Assembly (NCBI GenBank): GCA_018665005.1
Contig: JABJEE010000127.1
Location: 1-22,906, forward strand
From: Flavobacteriales bacterium
GTDB lineage: Bacteria > Bacteroidota > Bacteroidia > Flavobacteriales_D > Crocinitomicaceae
DNA length: 22,906 nucleotides
Reading direction: 5' to 3'
Shown: in pieces, positions 8,722-15,751 of the stretch
Layout: each line of letters opens with the position of its first letter
Numbering within the stretch: position 1 is the first letter of the stretch
Translations under genes and position numbers: made by a program
Notes under the pieces: generated by a model
Told to the model about the DNA's origin: nothing
Database searches by the model: none
Seen by the model: only the letters and a program-made list of their open reading frames with translations

Positions 8722-9816
8722 TTAAAAATAATTTACAGGATTTGTATTTACCTCTGTTAAATGGAGGCCAAAGTTACTAAAATTTTCATTAAGAATTCTA
8801 CCAATTAGATTTGTAGTGAATTGTTCACTTTCCCAATGACCAATATCTAGAATTAAAATTTCATTTTCAGCATCAAAAAACTCATGGTATTTGAAGTCTG
8901 AGGTGATTAAAACATCTGCTTTTATTCGTTTTGCATGTTCTAATAGAAATGATCCAGAACCGCCACAAACTGCTACTTTCGAAATCTTTTTTTCTCTGAA
9001 AGCAGAATGACGAACTGTATTGAGATTAAAATTTAATTTTAGTTGATTTAAAAATTCAATTTCAGTCATTTCTTTTGGCAATTCGCCAAACATCCCCGAT
9101 CCAAATTCTTTATTATTATTTTCGATGGCAATAATTTCATATGCAACTTGCTCATATGGATGAACTTTCTTCATGGCAATCACAGTATCGCTAAGATCTG
9201 TGTTTCTTACAAGGTATTCAGCACGGATTTCGTTAACGAATTCTCTTTTTCCTTTCTTCCCAAGAACAGGTTTGGCTTGTTCGTTTGGCTTAAAACTTCC
9301 CTCTCCCCTTATTCTGAAGCTACATTCTGTATAATCGCCAATTCCCCCAGCGCCCTGAGCGAATAGCGCCTTGTCTAGGTTGTTAATATGCTCAGAGGGT
9401 ACATAAACAACCAATTTTGAAAGGGTGTTGGATTTTGGTAATAATATTTCAGTACTTTCAATACCGATTCTGTCCATTATTTCTTTATTTACCCCATCGT
9501 AGTGGTTGTCCAAATTGGTATGAAGTGCATATAAGGCGATGTCGTTTTTAATGCATTTTTCCAAAACACGGCAGTTCATGGATTTAAGATTGATTTTTTT
9601 TAACCCTTGAAAAATTACGGGATGGTGAGAAACAATAAGGTTACATTTTTTTGCAATCGCTTCTTCAACAACCTTTTCAGTGACATCTAGACAAACAAGA
9701 ATACCTTTCAATGTATTTAGACGATTTCCATAGGTAAGTCCACAATTGTCGTAGCTCTCTTGTAAATCAAGAGGGAATTTGTTTTCAATAAATTCGATGA
9801 TATCTCTAATGTGCAT
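8722..9816 (-). CDS. Nif3-like dinuclear metal-centre protein with central PII-like insert
   Basis: This is a Nif3/YbgI-family (DUF34) protein of 364 residues, the long form seen in Firmicutes and Bacteroidota (YqfO type); the E. coli YbgI form has about 250. Metal-binding motifs of the first half are SHHPVIF (H64, H65) and HTNLDN (H99, D103), and those of the second half are in the ILDIGHWESE segment near residue 330. Between them, from about residue 130 to 235, lies the extra domain with SFRIRGEGSF and HPYEQVAYEI, typical of the NIF3/CutA-PII-like insert. Members have been proposed as GTP cyclohydrolase-like or metal-chaperone proteins, but no reaction is established. The gene is packed between an outer-membrane protein gene (2 bp gap) and the zinc-ribbon gene (3 bp gap), and the Nif3/zinc-ribbon pairing recurs widely. 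Confidence 0.92.
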   Translation of the reverse strand: MHIRDIIEFIENKFPLDLQESYDNCGLTYGNRLNTLKGILVCLDVTEKVVEEAIAKKCNLIVSHHPVIFQGLKKINLKSMNCRVLEKCIKNDIALYALHTNLDNHYDGVNKEIMDRIGIESTEILLPKSNTLSKLVVYVPSEHINNLDKALFAQGAGGIGDYTECSFRIRGEGSFKPNEQAKPVLGKKGKREFVNEIRAEYLVRNTDLSDTVIAMKKVHPYEQVAYEIIAIENNNKEFGSGMFGELPKEMTEIEFLNQLKLNFNLNTVRHSAFREKKISKVAVCGGSGSFLLEHAKRIKADVLITSDFKYHEFFDAENEILILDIGHWESEQFTTNLIGRILNENFSNFGLHLTEVNTNPVNYF

Positions 9817-9818
9817 GA

Positions 9819-10535
9819 TTAAAATTGATAGCTAATGGCAAGATTGAATCCAACAGCAAATGCTTTATGAATATAATCTTCAAATTCTTTATAGGTGTTA
9901 TTTAATTGCTTTCTATACAGTGCACTGAGCTGCACTCCAAAATGATCGTTAATGTGATAATGAGCCCCAATATTACCCTGAAATGAAAGAATAAATGAGT
10001 TGCAATTGTCCTGGATGCTGGTTTCATCAGAATTACTAGAGCCGACATCATTTGTCCATTGAGATCTTTGCAGGTAAGAATTAAATATGGCTGGAGAAAC
10101 TCCAATGGCACCAAATATGGAGATTTTATTGCCGTATTCAATTGAAAGTTGAACGGGCATACCAATATATTTAAAAGATGTTTGATAGGAGAATGTGCTG
10201 TCAGTTGTAGGTGAATTCCAATTGTACGATTCTCCATTTTGTTGAAAAGACAAACCGCCGTTTATTTTGAATATTCGAAATACCGGTATTTCAATGCGCA
10301 AAGAATATCCAGTCATCCATCTTGGTATCTCATATTCTCTTTCTCCTAGTGGAGTGGATAAAAATGTTGTGTTGGATGAAAGTTCTCGAAAACTACTGTG
10401 GTAATCTACTCCAAAAGATAGTGCATTTTGCTGGTTGAATGAAAACCTTGACTGGTTTTTTGAATCGTTGATTAATTGAGCATTTGATATAAAGCAATTA
10501 AGAAAAAAGGCACAAAAAAATAATATTCTCAACAT
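9819..10535 (-). CDS. Outer-membrane beta-barrel (porin-family) protein
   Basis: This is a secreted protein of 238 residues. The N-terminus is a clear signal peptide (MLRILFFCAFFLNCFISNAQ) whose SNAQ end is a typical Bacteroidota cleavage site. The mature part alternates hydrophobic and polar residues, has amphipathic strands separated by polar loops, and ends in LAISYQF, a C-terminal aromatic residue as expected for barrels assembled by BamA. This fits the small beta-barrel group (PF13568-like) of about 8 strands. No specific transport function can be read from it. It is the first gene of the unit with the Nif3 and zinc-ribbon genes, but the functional link to them is unclear. Confidence 0.8.
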   Translation of the reverse strand: MLRILFFCAFFLNCFISNAQLINDSKNQSRFSFNQQNALSFGVDYHSSFRELSSNTTFLSTPLGEREYEIPRWMTGYSLRIEIPVFRIFKINGGLSFQQNGESYNWNSPTTDSTFSYQTSFKYIGMPVQLSIEYGNKISIFGAIGVSPAIFNSYLQRSQWTNDVGSSNSDETSIQDNCNSFILSFQGNIGAHYHINDHFGVQLSALYRKQLNNTYKEFEDYIHKAFAVGFNLAISYQF

Positions 10536-10540
10536 AATTT

Positions 10541-10548
10541 CAAAAATA
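10541..10548 (-). promoter_or_regulatory. -7 promoter box for the outer-membrane protein/Nif3/zinc-ribbon operon
   Basis: TATTTTTG on the minus strand is a perfect match to the Bacteroidota -7 consensus TAnnTTTG and ends only five bases before the ATG of the outer-membrane protein. If used, the transcript would be leaderless or nearly so. No TTG is found 19-21 bases upstream. The closeness to the start codon lowers confidence. Confidence 0.35.
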
Positions 10549-10603
10549 CAAAATACAAATCTGAATGAAGCATAGGTGTTTTTTATTTAACGGTTAGGAA
10601 CTC

Positions 10604-10629
10604 AAAAAGGGGCTCGGACGAGCCCCTTT
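10604..10629 (-). terminator. Strong intrinsic terminator (minus-strand direction)
   Basis: A perfect 10 bp stem, AAAGGGGCTC (10606-10615) with GAGCCCCTTT (10620-10629), encloses the four-base loop 10616-10619. Read on the minus strand it ends in a run of five T, whereas on the plus strand the stem is followed by AAGAT. It therefore terminates transcripts coming from the right: the candidate small RNA and any read-through from the gldF-gldG-DUF4340 unit. Confidence 0.85.
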
Positions 10630-10726
10630 AAGATAAAATCCTTGTGGAAATAAGAAGAGAATTTGTCTTTTCTAATCGCTTATTGATGTATTATATCCAC
10701 TACAGGATTGCTAGACTATTAACTAT
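10604..10726 (-). ncRNA. Candidate structured small RNA, possibly 6S-like
   Basis: About 123 bases lie between a perfect TAnnTTTG box (10731-10738) and the strong terminator at 10604-10629, with no plausible ORF. The minus-strand transcript can fold into a long rod. AAUCCU (10709-10704) pairs with AGGAUU (10642-10637). After a small internal loop, GUGGA (10700-10696) pairs with UCCAC (10648-10644). The helix continues past one U-U mismatch with AUAA pairing UUAU, then an unpaired stretch of about 18 bases and a short inner hairpin (GAAAAGA against UCUCUUC). A rod with a large bubble, followed directly by a terminator, resembles 6S RNA, and a compact 6S-Flavo family is known in Flavobacteria. 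The structure is seen in the sequence; the existence of a transcript and its 6S identity are inferred. Alternatives are another small RNA or the 3' UTR of the gld operon. Confidence 0.42.
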
Positions 10727-10730
10727 GCCT

Positions 10731-10738
10731 CAAAAATA
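10731..10738 (-). promoter_or_regulatory. -7 promoter box for the candidate small RNA
   Basis: TATTTTTG on the minus strand is a perfect TAnnTTTG match. Its expected start point, around 10726, precedes a stable fold and a terminator. The nearest upstream TTG is 25 bases away, longer than the usual 19-21, so the -33 part is weak. The same octamer stands before gldF and before the outer-membrane protein gene. Confidence 0.4.
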
Positions 10739-10833
10739 ATTGAATAATTGGATTAAGGATAAGCAAAAACAGAAAATATATGAACATATAAGGTTTAATA
10801 CGTGCAACCTTCTACGTATATTCTGAAATCAGA

Positions 10834-11889
10834 CTACGTGTTTATACGTATACCGTTCGTTTTGACTAGTGCTGGGAAGTAAACATAACCGAAAAGTAAT
10901 GGATTAAAGACATGATATTGACATTTGACCAATGATCCATCTGCAAGTTCACACCAAAACTTATTCATATCCATGTTTACCAGTTCACCGAATTCATTTC
11001 TTTGTGTATCCTCTGATTGAATTCGGAACATTTTTAGGCGTGTAGTCTTTTGTTTTATCTCATTACCTTCTTTTAAAATCAATTCAGCGAATGGTTGTGT
11101 CTTTTTTAAAGAGTCGCATTGAGCTTTAGTTAGTTCGTAATTCGCACCATCATAGTGGATTTTTTTATAATTGTGTATGTATCTGTACATATTTGCTGTA
11201 TCCACATAAGCCAGCTTTTGATTGAACTGACTTACATTAAAAGAGGTGCCATTCTTTTTGATTTTGAATGACCTGGTGCTGTCATCGTGATTGATGATTT
11301 TTACCTCAAGTAATTTCTCCATTGGAACTGCAAATATATTGGTACACATCCATTGGCGATGGTCTGCAAAGAAATTAGGTTCAATGATTCCGTTGACACC
11401 TTTTATCTCCATCATTACGGGCTCTGCACTTTTCCCAAATTCTTTTGAGTCAAGTAGCATGATTTGGCCATAATGATCAGGCGAGGGGGGGCCAATATAC
11501 CATGTCTTGTACCATTTGTTATTCACATAATACTCTACTTTGGTATGGGACGTAGACATGAGGTTCTTGTATGTCTGATGTGATTTTTTAGGTAAGTAGC
11601 CTTTGAATTCTATATTTTTCGCTACATCCAAAATATTATGAACCATTCCTTGCGTGATGCAAGTTCCATTAGCATCAGTCCATACTTTATTGCTTCTTTT
11701 TAACTCTATTGATACAGAATTAGGCTCCGTAATTCTAATCTTAGTAATCGAACTAGTGTCAGCTACGGCAAAGTCAATAAGCTCTCCAGCTGGGTTTTTT
11801 TGATCGTTAATTATATAATAGGTATACCATGATAATCCAGCTACTGATAGTAAGCTAAATAAGAGAATAAAAACCTGTTTTAATTTCAT
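10834..11889 (-). CDS. DUF4340 domain-containing membrane-anchored protein
   Basis: This 351-residue protein has one N-terminal membrane anchor (residues about 5-27, QVFILLFSLLSVAGLSWYTYY) and a large extracytoplasmic part. The mature portion contains repeated beta-rich segments such as SIELKRSNKVWTDANG and a WYIGPPSPDHYGQIMLL segment, resembling the DUF4340 family. The gene follows gldG after seven bases and ends the gldF-gldG unit. DUF4340 genes often accompany GldG-like auxiliary proteins of ABC exporters in other phyla, so it is probably a partner subunit of this complex. No catalytic residues are recognised. The DUF4340 assignment rests on overall pattern and context; the membrane-anchored topology is clear. 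Confidence 0.7.
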   Translation of the reverse strand: MKLKQVFILLFSLLSVAGLSWYTYYIINDQKNPAGELIDFAVADTSSITKIRITEPNSVSIELKRSNKVWTDANGTCITQGMVHNILDVAKNIEFKGYLPKKSHQTYKNLMSTSHTKVEYYVNNKWYKTWYIGPPSPDHYGQIMLLDSKEFGKSAEPVMMEIKGVNGIIEPNFFADHRQWMCTNIFAVPMEKLLEVKIINHDDSTRSFKIKKNGTSFNVSQFNQKLAYVDTANMYRYIHNYKKIHYDGANYELTKAQCDSLKKTQPFAELILKEGNEIKQKTTRLKMFRIQSEDTQRNEFGELVNMDMNKFWCELADGSLVKCQYHVFNPLLFGYVYFPALVKTNGIRINT

Positions 11890-11896
11890 TAAACTA

Positions 11897-13672
11897 TTAT
11901 TTGGTAAATCTAATTCGTCTGATTACACCAATAATGATTCCTGTTATTAGTATAATTGAAATAGGGATGACCAGATTAATGAGTTTGTAATAATTAGCGT
12001 GTTTACTCACTTTTTCTTTATCTATTTCTCGAACATCAATCTGTTTGCTTCGTATTTCAAGCATGTACTTATTCCCCATCATGTAATCGACAATATTGAG
12101 GAAGAAATCTTGATTTCCAATCATGCGATTTACATTTAACGAAACGTCGTCTGAGTTCATTTTTAATTCGTTGAAACCCTTAAAGTCGGGTTTTGGCCCG
12201 TTTCTAGTTTGAGTTAATCGATAGCTATTTTTCATGAATTCGCCATTGCCAATAACAAATATTTTGGATGGGGTTTTACTGCTCTTAAGTTTTTGAGCAT
12301 TTGGATTTGTTGTATCTTTTATGGCTACTCGATTGTAAGAATAAGAATTGAATTTCCCTTCTGCCAATGCTGCGATACAAAGCTGGTTGTCTATATTTTT
12401 TATATTGCTGTTGAGCTTAGGGTTGTTTTCGTCAAAGTTAAAAGACATGTTCAATTCAACAATTGGTGCCAACCCGGAATGATTGGAATTTGTAGAACTT
12501 GTAAGTATTGGTTTTACATTTTTATTGGTGAATTCTATTTGATTTACAAATTCCATTGCGACAGGTTCAATATTCTTCGCAATTGGATGAGAGGTATTAG
12601 TAGAAAGCATTTGATAGTACCAATTCAATTTTGATTCTTTAAACCGAATATCATACTTAGGAATAGAATTGACATCCATGATAAGGTTGTCATTAATTTT
12701 GAATCCATAATCAAAAAGCATATGCTCAAGCCTTAAGTTTTTTCTACTGGAATGGGTATAACCTTGTGCGAATAAAGTGTCTTTATTGATTTCAAGTGTA
12801 TTCATAAAACACATTAAATCACCACCCTTCATTACAAACTGATCAATGGTGAAAAGATCAGCTTCAGAAAAAGGCGTTTTAGGATCAGCAATGATTATAG
12901 CGTCGTAATCATCTAGAGCTTTGATGTAACCATCTATAGTGACATTTTCGATGAAATAGTAAGGCGCAATTAACGATTTGGCAATTCTGGTTTCATAATC
13001 ATTTAACTCCCCATGTCCCTGTATAAATGCAATTTTTTTTCTTTCAATAGTGGTAAGCCTTCTCAATGCAGAGACAAGATTGTACTCCAAATTATTAAGA
13101 CCATTTTCGACTACATCTGGCATTTGATTCAGCAAGAAGGGTCTGTCAGGAGAGGTTCCTGGTAAGAGTTGAACCACAGTTTCTACGGGCATTCCATTTT
13201 TTGCAAAAGAAAGAACGGCCCCAGGCCAAAGCATCATCTTGGTCTCTTTGGCATTTTTTGTGTATTTGACATCCATCGGCAAAACTCCTTTGCCCTTGTT
13301 GTATAGCTTATCAAAAAGAATTTCTTTGTCTTTTTCAGAACCCGTATTGGGATTAATAAAGGTGTATTCTATGCGATCACCAACGGTGTTTTTAAAGTCT
13401 TTTAATTTCTCCTCTAAACCATTTTTAAATGACCTTAATTCAGATGGCAGTTCACCGTCTAGGTATATTTTTATGCTAATTCGATTGTCAAATTTTTTAA
13501 CTTTATCAAGAAATTGTTCTGTTCCAGGTGAGAGCGAGTAACGTTGGTCTTCTGTCATGTCAAAACGAAAGGAAGTGTAATGTCCAATCACATTGATAAG
13601 TACAATAAATACAAGTATCAAACCTAATATCAGCCAGCGGTAAACATTGAATTTTGAAAAAACAGACTTCAT
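11897..13672 (-). CDS. gldG: Gliding-motility ABC transporter auxiliary protein GldG
   Basis: The 591 residues have a membrane span near each end: about 14-33 (WLILGLILVFIVLINVIG) and about 563-583 (LVIPISIILITGIIIGVI), the latter followed by a short basic tail. The large periplasmic part contains FDMTEDQRYSLSPGTEQFL, the hallmark opening of GldG/ABC_transp_aux proteins, and the conserved GHGELNDYE segment near residue 219. GldG works with the permease GldF and the ATPase GldA. In Flavobacterium johnsoniae the three are needed for gliding, although many non-gliding Bacteroidota keep them. The start overlaps the gldF stop by four bases (ATGA), so the two are translationally coupled. The length and domain order are normal. 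Confidence 0.93.
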   Translation of the reverse strand: MKSVFSKFNVYRWLILGLILVFIVLINVIGHYTSFRFDMTEDQRYSLSPGTEQFLDKVKKFDNRISIKIYLDGELPSELRSFKNGLEEKLKDFKNTVGDRIEYTFINPNTGSEKDKEILFDKLYNKGKGVLPMDVKYTKNAKETKMMLWPGAVLSFAKNGMPVETVVQLLPGTSPDRPFLLNQMPDVVENGLNNLEYNLVSALRRLTTIERKKIAFIQGHGELNDYETRIAKSLIAPYYFIENVTIDGYIKALDDYDAIIIADPKTPFSEADLFTIDQFVMKGGDLMCFMNTLEINKDTLFAQGYTHSSRKNLRLEHMLFDYGFKINDNLIMDVNSIPKYDIRFKESKLNWYYQMLSTNTSHPIAKNIEPVAMEFVNQIEFTNKNVKPILTSSTNSNHSGLAPIVELNMSFNFDENNPKLNSNIKNIDNQLCIAALAEGKFNSYSYNRVAIKDTTNPNAQKLKSSKTPSKIFVIGNGEFMKNSYRLTQTRNGPKPDFKGFNELKMNSDDVSLNVNRMIGNQDFFLNIVDYMMGNKYMLEIRSKQIDVREIDKEKVSKHANYYKLINLVIPISIILITGIIIGVIRRIRFTK

Positions 13673-14400
13673 CTTTTCAAGGTTTTAATTACGGTTGTTG
13701 CCAAGCTTAAAAACAACAAAATCACCGAAAGAAAGTAAATAATGTCTTCACTTACAATAACACCTTTTGTAATAGAATCATAATGAAAAGCCAGACTAAA
13801 ATACTTAACGATATAATCCAGATCACCAAGCTGTCCAAAATCGCCTAACAGATTTAATCCATCAAAAAGAAACCAGCATAAAAACATGGCTACAATAAAA
13901 GCAATGATTTGACTGCTGGTAATTGTCGAAGCAAAGATGCCAATGGCTACAAAAACACTACCCAATAGAATTAGACCGATATACGAAGTAAGTGTTGCGC
14001 CCCCATCAATAATTCCTATTGGCTTACCTAAGAAATACATCGAAATGTAATAAGTTATTGTCGGTGCTATAGCAATAACAAGTAAAGTCACTCCTGCTAA
14101 ATATTTGGCCATTAAAATCCCCAAGTCAGAAATAGGTCGAGTAAATAACAGCTCAATTGTACCGGTTCTTTTTTCTTCTGCAAATGATTTCATCGTAATT
14201 GCAGGTATGAGAATTAGAAAAATGATAGGTGCAAGATTAAAAAATGGAACCATATCTGCTTCTGAACCTTCGAGTAAATTCGTGTTGTATGAGAGAATCC
14301 AGTGAAATAATCCGGATGAGATTAAAAATATCAATATAAACACGTACCCGATTGTCGAACTTAAAAAACTACTTAATTCTTTTAAATAAAGGGCGCGCAT
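13669..14400 (-). CDS. gldF: Gliding-motility ABC-2 type permease GldF
   Basis: This is an inner-membrane permease of 243 residues with six predicted spans. After the first span comes the ABC-2 signature region MKSFAEEKRTGTIELLFTRPIS (about residues 66-87), the cytosolic coupling segment of this permease class. Later spans include GVTLLVIAIAPTITYYISMY, SYIGLILLGSVFVAIGIFAS and a C-terminal ILLFLSLATTVIKTL. It is the first gene of gldF-gldG-DUF4340, and a -7 promoter box lies just upstream. It must pair with an ATPase (GldA) encoded elsewhere, because none is present here. What the transporter moves is not established. Confidence 0.93.
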   Translation of the reverse strand: MRALYLKELSSFLSSTIGYVFILIFLISSGLFHWILSYNTNLLEGSEADMVPFFNLAPIIFLILIPAITMKSFAEEKRTGTIELLFTRPISDLGILMAKYLAGVTLLVIAIAPTITYYISMYFLGKPIGIIDGGATLTSYIGLILLGSVFVAIGIFASTITSSQIIAFIVAMFLCWFLFDGLNLLGDFGQLGDLDYIVKYFSLAFHYDSITKGVIVSEDIIYFLSVILLFLSLATTVIKTLKR

Positions 14401-14417
14401 ATATTGTTATCAGTTCT

Positions 14418-14425
14418 CAAAAATA
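14418..14425 (-). promoter_or_regulatory. -7 promoter box for gldF-gldG-DUF4340
   Basis: TATTTTTG on the minus strand perfectly matches TAnnTTTG and ends 17 bases before the gldF start codon, which gives a short leader of about 10-13 bases. No clear TTG lies at the expected -33 position (only TTT at a spacing of 21). It sits in the 85 bp gap after the ABM-domain gene, which has no terminator hairpin. Confidence 0.5.
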
Positions 14426-14485
14426 GCATTTTTACAATGAAGCTGGAAATAAAATTATCAAGTTTCAATTGTTGATTTCTCAAAG

Positions 14486-14806
14486 TTATTTTAATGACTT
14501 TTCTATTGTGTCAAATCCATCGAAATAAATATCATGACTCCATGCTTCAGGGCGGTCGCTAAAATGAATTTTAATGTTGTTCCATAGGTTTGAAAATACT
14601 TGAGATGACCTGTAATTATTAAGAGCCGACTCATCATCCCAATGACTATAGGTCATGATGATTGTTTTATCTTTTGTGTCCTGAAGTAACTTCATTCCTT
14701 GACATCCAGGAAAATTCACAATCTTACTTTTGTTTTTGTTAAATTCATTGAAGAAAATATCTAGTGAATCTTCTTTGAAAGTTAGTTTAACAATTCTAAT
14801 GAGCAT
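14486..14806 (-). CDS. Antibiotic biosynthesis monooxygenase (ABM)-domain protein
   Basis: This is a compact protein of 106 residues with the ferredoxin-like ABM fold pattern: an N-terminal strand (MLIRIVKLTF), a helix (DIFFNEFNKNKSKI), then PGCQGMKLLQD, a strand with TYSHWDDESALNNYRSS, and a closing helical segment. The PGC and YSHWDD...YR elements recur in this group. ABM proteins are usually dimers, and their substrates range from quinones to haem; nothing in the sequence identifies one here. The name reflects the fold and does not imply antibiotic synthesis. The start overlaps the last base of the upstream DUF62 gene (TAATG), so the two are probably co-translated. Confidence 0.75.
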   Translation of the reverse strand: MLIRIVKLTFKEDSLDIFFNEFNKNKSKIVNFPGCQGMKLLQDTKDKTIIMTYSHWDDESALNNYRSSQVFSNLWNNIKIHFSDRPEAWSHDIYFDGFDTIEKSLK

Positions 14807-15669
14807 TAAAACAAAGTTTTAAGTGAGCCTTTTGGGTTAAATTCAATTTTCACCAAATCTCTCGTTTTCACCCCAAACAACTTGTCGGCTCCTCCAGTTG
14901 TAGTAGTTGCACCTCTATTCACTGCTATTTCAAGAAAGTCATTTTCATTGAAAATCGCTACTTTTTCACCTGCTTGAACTTGGTTATAAGTTTCGGAAAT
15001 GACATCAATGAAATAATCATTGTGAAACCTGATGGTAAATGGTGCATCCTCAGGGTAACGTTCAAAGTCTTGCCTCGTGATATTTGTAATGAGGTTTCCA
15101 AATGAATCTACATGAATTACAACCCCTCTAATAATAAACTCTTCAATGAGGGCTTTTGGTATGAATGCTTTCTTGTAAGATTGAACGGCATCGGCAAAAG
15201 TTTTAATTTCATCCCCATTTTGTATTTTTTCCGCAATTTTAACAAAGCAATTTTTCATTGGGAATTTAATTTCCTCAATGTTATCGGAATTAATATTGTA
15301 TCTCCAAAGCTCTTGAGGTTTGTTTTCATCTAAGAAAGCTCCAAAAAAACCGTTATCATTAGAAATGAAATATTGATTTTTAAATTTCATTATTGTCGGA
15401 TAGCTTGCAATGAACTTTCGATCATCTGAAAAAGCTGGGGGAACAATCATTGGCTCACTATCGACGCCAATGAGATGAATTGTCCCATCAGGAAAATCTT
15501 GATAGCAGCATCGAAGCTGAAAAGCAGCATTTGCAACATCAAAAGCTTCTATAGAGTGAGAAATGTCTATTATTTTGAATTCTGGATTAATCTTGAACAA
15601 AGCTCCTTTAATGGAAGCGACATAATAATCCTGGCTTCCTGTATCAGATATTAATGTGATGATTTGCAT
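14806..15669 (-). CDS. SAM hydroxide adenosyltransferase-like protein (DUF62)
   Basis: The family breaks S-adenosylmethionine down to adenosine and methionine using water or hydroxide, and is related to fluorinase and chlorinase. The 287 residues show the expected motifs: N-terminal LISDTGSQDYYVASIKG, the DNG motif in FISNDNGFFG (about residue 103), HVDSFGNLITNI (about 190) and, near the C-terminus, an RGATTTTGG stretch followed by LVKIEF. The usual DPGVG loop reads VDSEP; comparable sequences occur in other Bacteroidota members, so this is probably a lineage variant. It lacks the fluorinase-specific loop insertion, and the chlorinase reaction is unlikely. It is divergent from phoH and starts a two-gene unit with the ABM protein. 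Hydrolase function is inferred from family. Confidence 0.85.
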   Translation of the reverse strand: MQIITLISDTGSQDYYVASIKGALFKINPEFKIIDISHSIEAFDVANAAFQLRCCYQDFPDGTIHLIGVDSEPMIVPPAFSDDRKFIASYPTIMKFKNQYFISNDNGFFGAFLDENKPQELWRYNINSDNIEEIKFPMKNCFVKIAEKIQNGDEIKTFADAVQSYKKAFIPKALIEEFIIRGVVIHVDSFGNLITNITRQDFERYPEDAPFTIRFHNDYFIDVISETYNQVQAGEKVAIFNENDFLEIAVNRGATTTTGGADKLFGVKTRDLVKIEFNPKGSLKTLF

Positions 15670-15698
15670 TAGGATTCCGAATTCATTTATAATTTTAC

Positions 15699-15706
15699 CA
15701 AAAGTA
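15699..15706 (-). promoter_or_regulatory. -7 promoter box for the DUF62-ABM unit
   Basis: TACTTTTG on the minus strand matches TAnnTTTG exactly and ends 29 bases before the DUF62 start codon, implying a leader of about 25 bases. No TTG lies at the standard -33 distance. It is in the 82 bp divergent gap shared with phoH; a plus-strand box for phoH could not be placed with confidence. Confidence 0.45.
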
Positions 15707-15751
15707 ATGATTTACAATAATTAGAGCCTTACTATCAATTAAATTAAATGA

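Noticed and set aside
9902..10237. Minus-strand open frame of 111 codons in the outer-membrane protein gene
   Set aside because: It is in another frame of a gene with a convincing signal peptide and barrel pattern, and has no recognisable motif.
10813..10850. Inverted repeat TACGTATA/TATACGTA around the stop codon of the DUF4340 gene
   Set aside because: The 8 bp AT-rich arms are separated by 22 bases and no T-run follows on either strand, so it is not a convincing terminator or operator; ACGT is itself palindromic, which raises chance matches.
14806..15669. Reading the DUF62 protein as a fluorinase or chlorinase
   Set aside because: It lacks the fluorinase loop insertion and any halometabolite gene neighbours; the general SAM hydroxide adenosyltransferase-like assignment is safer.
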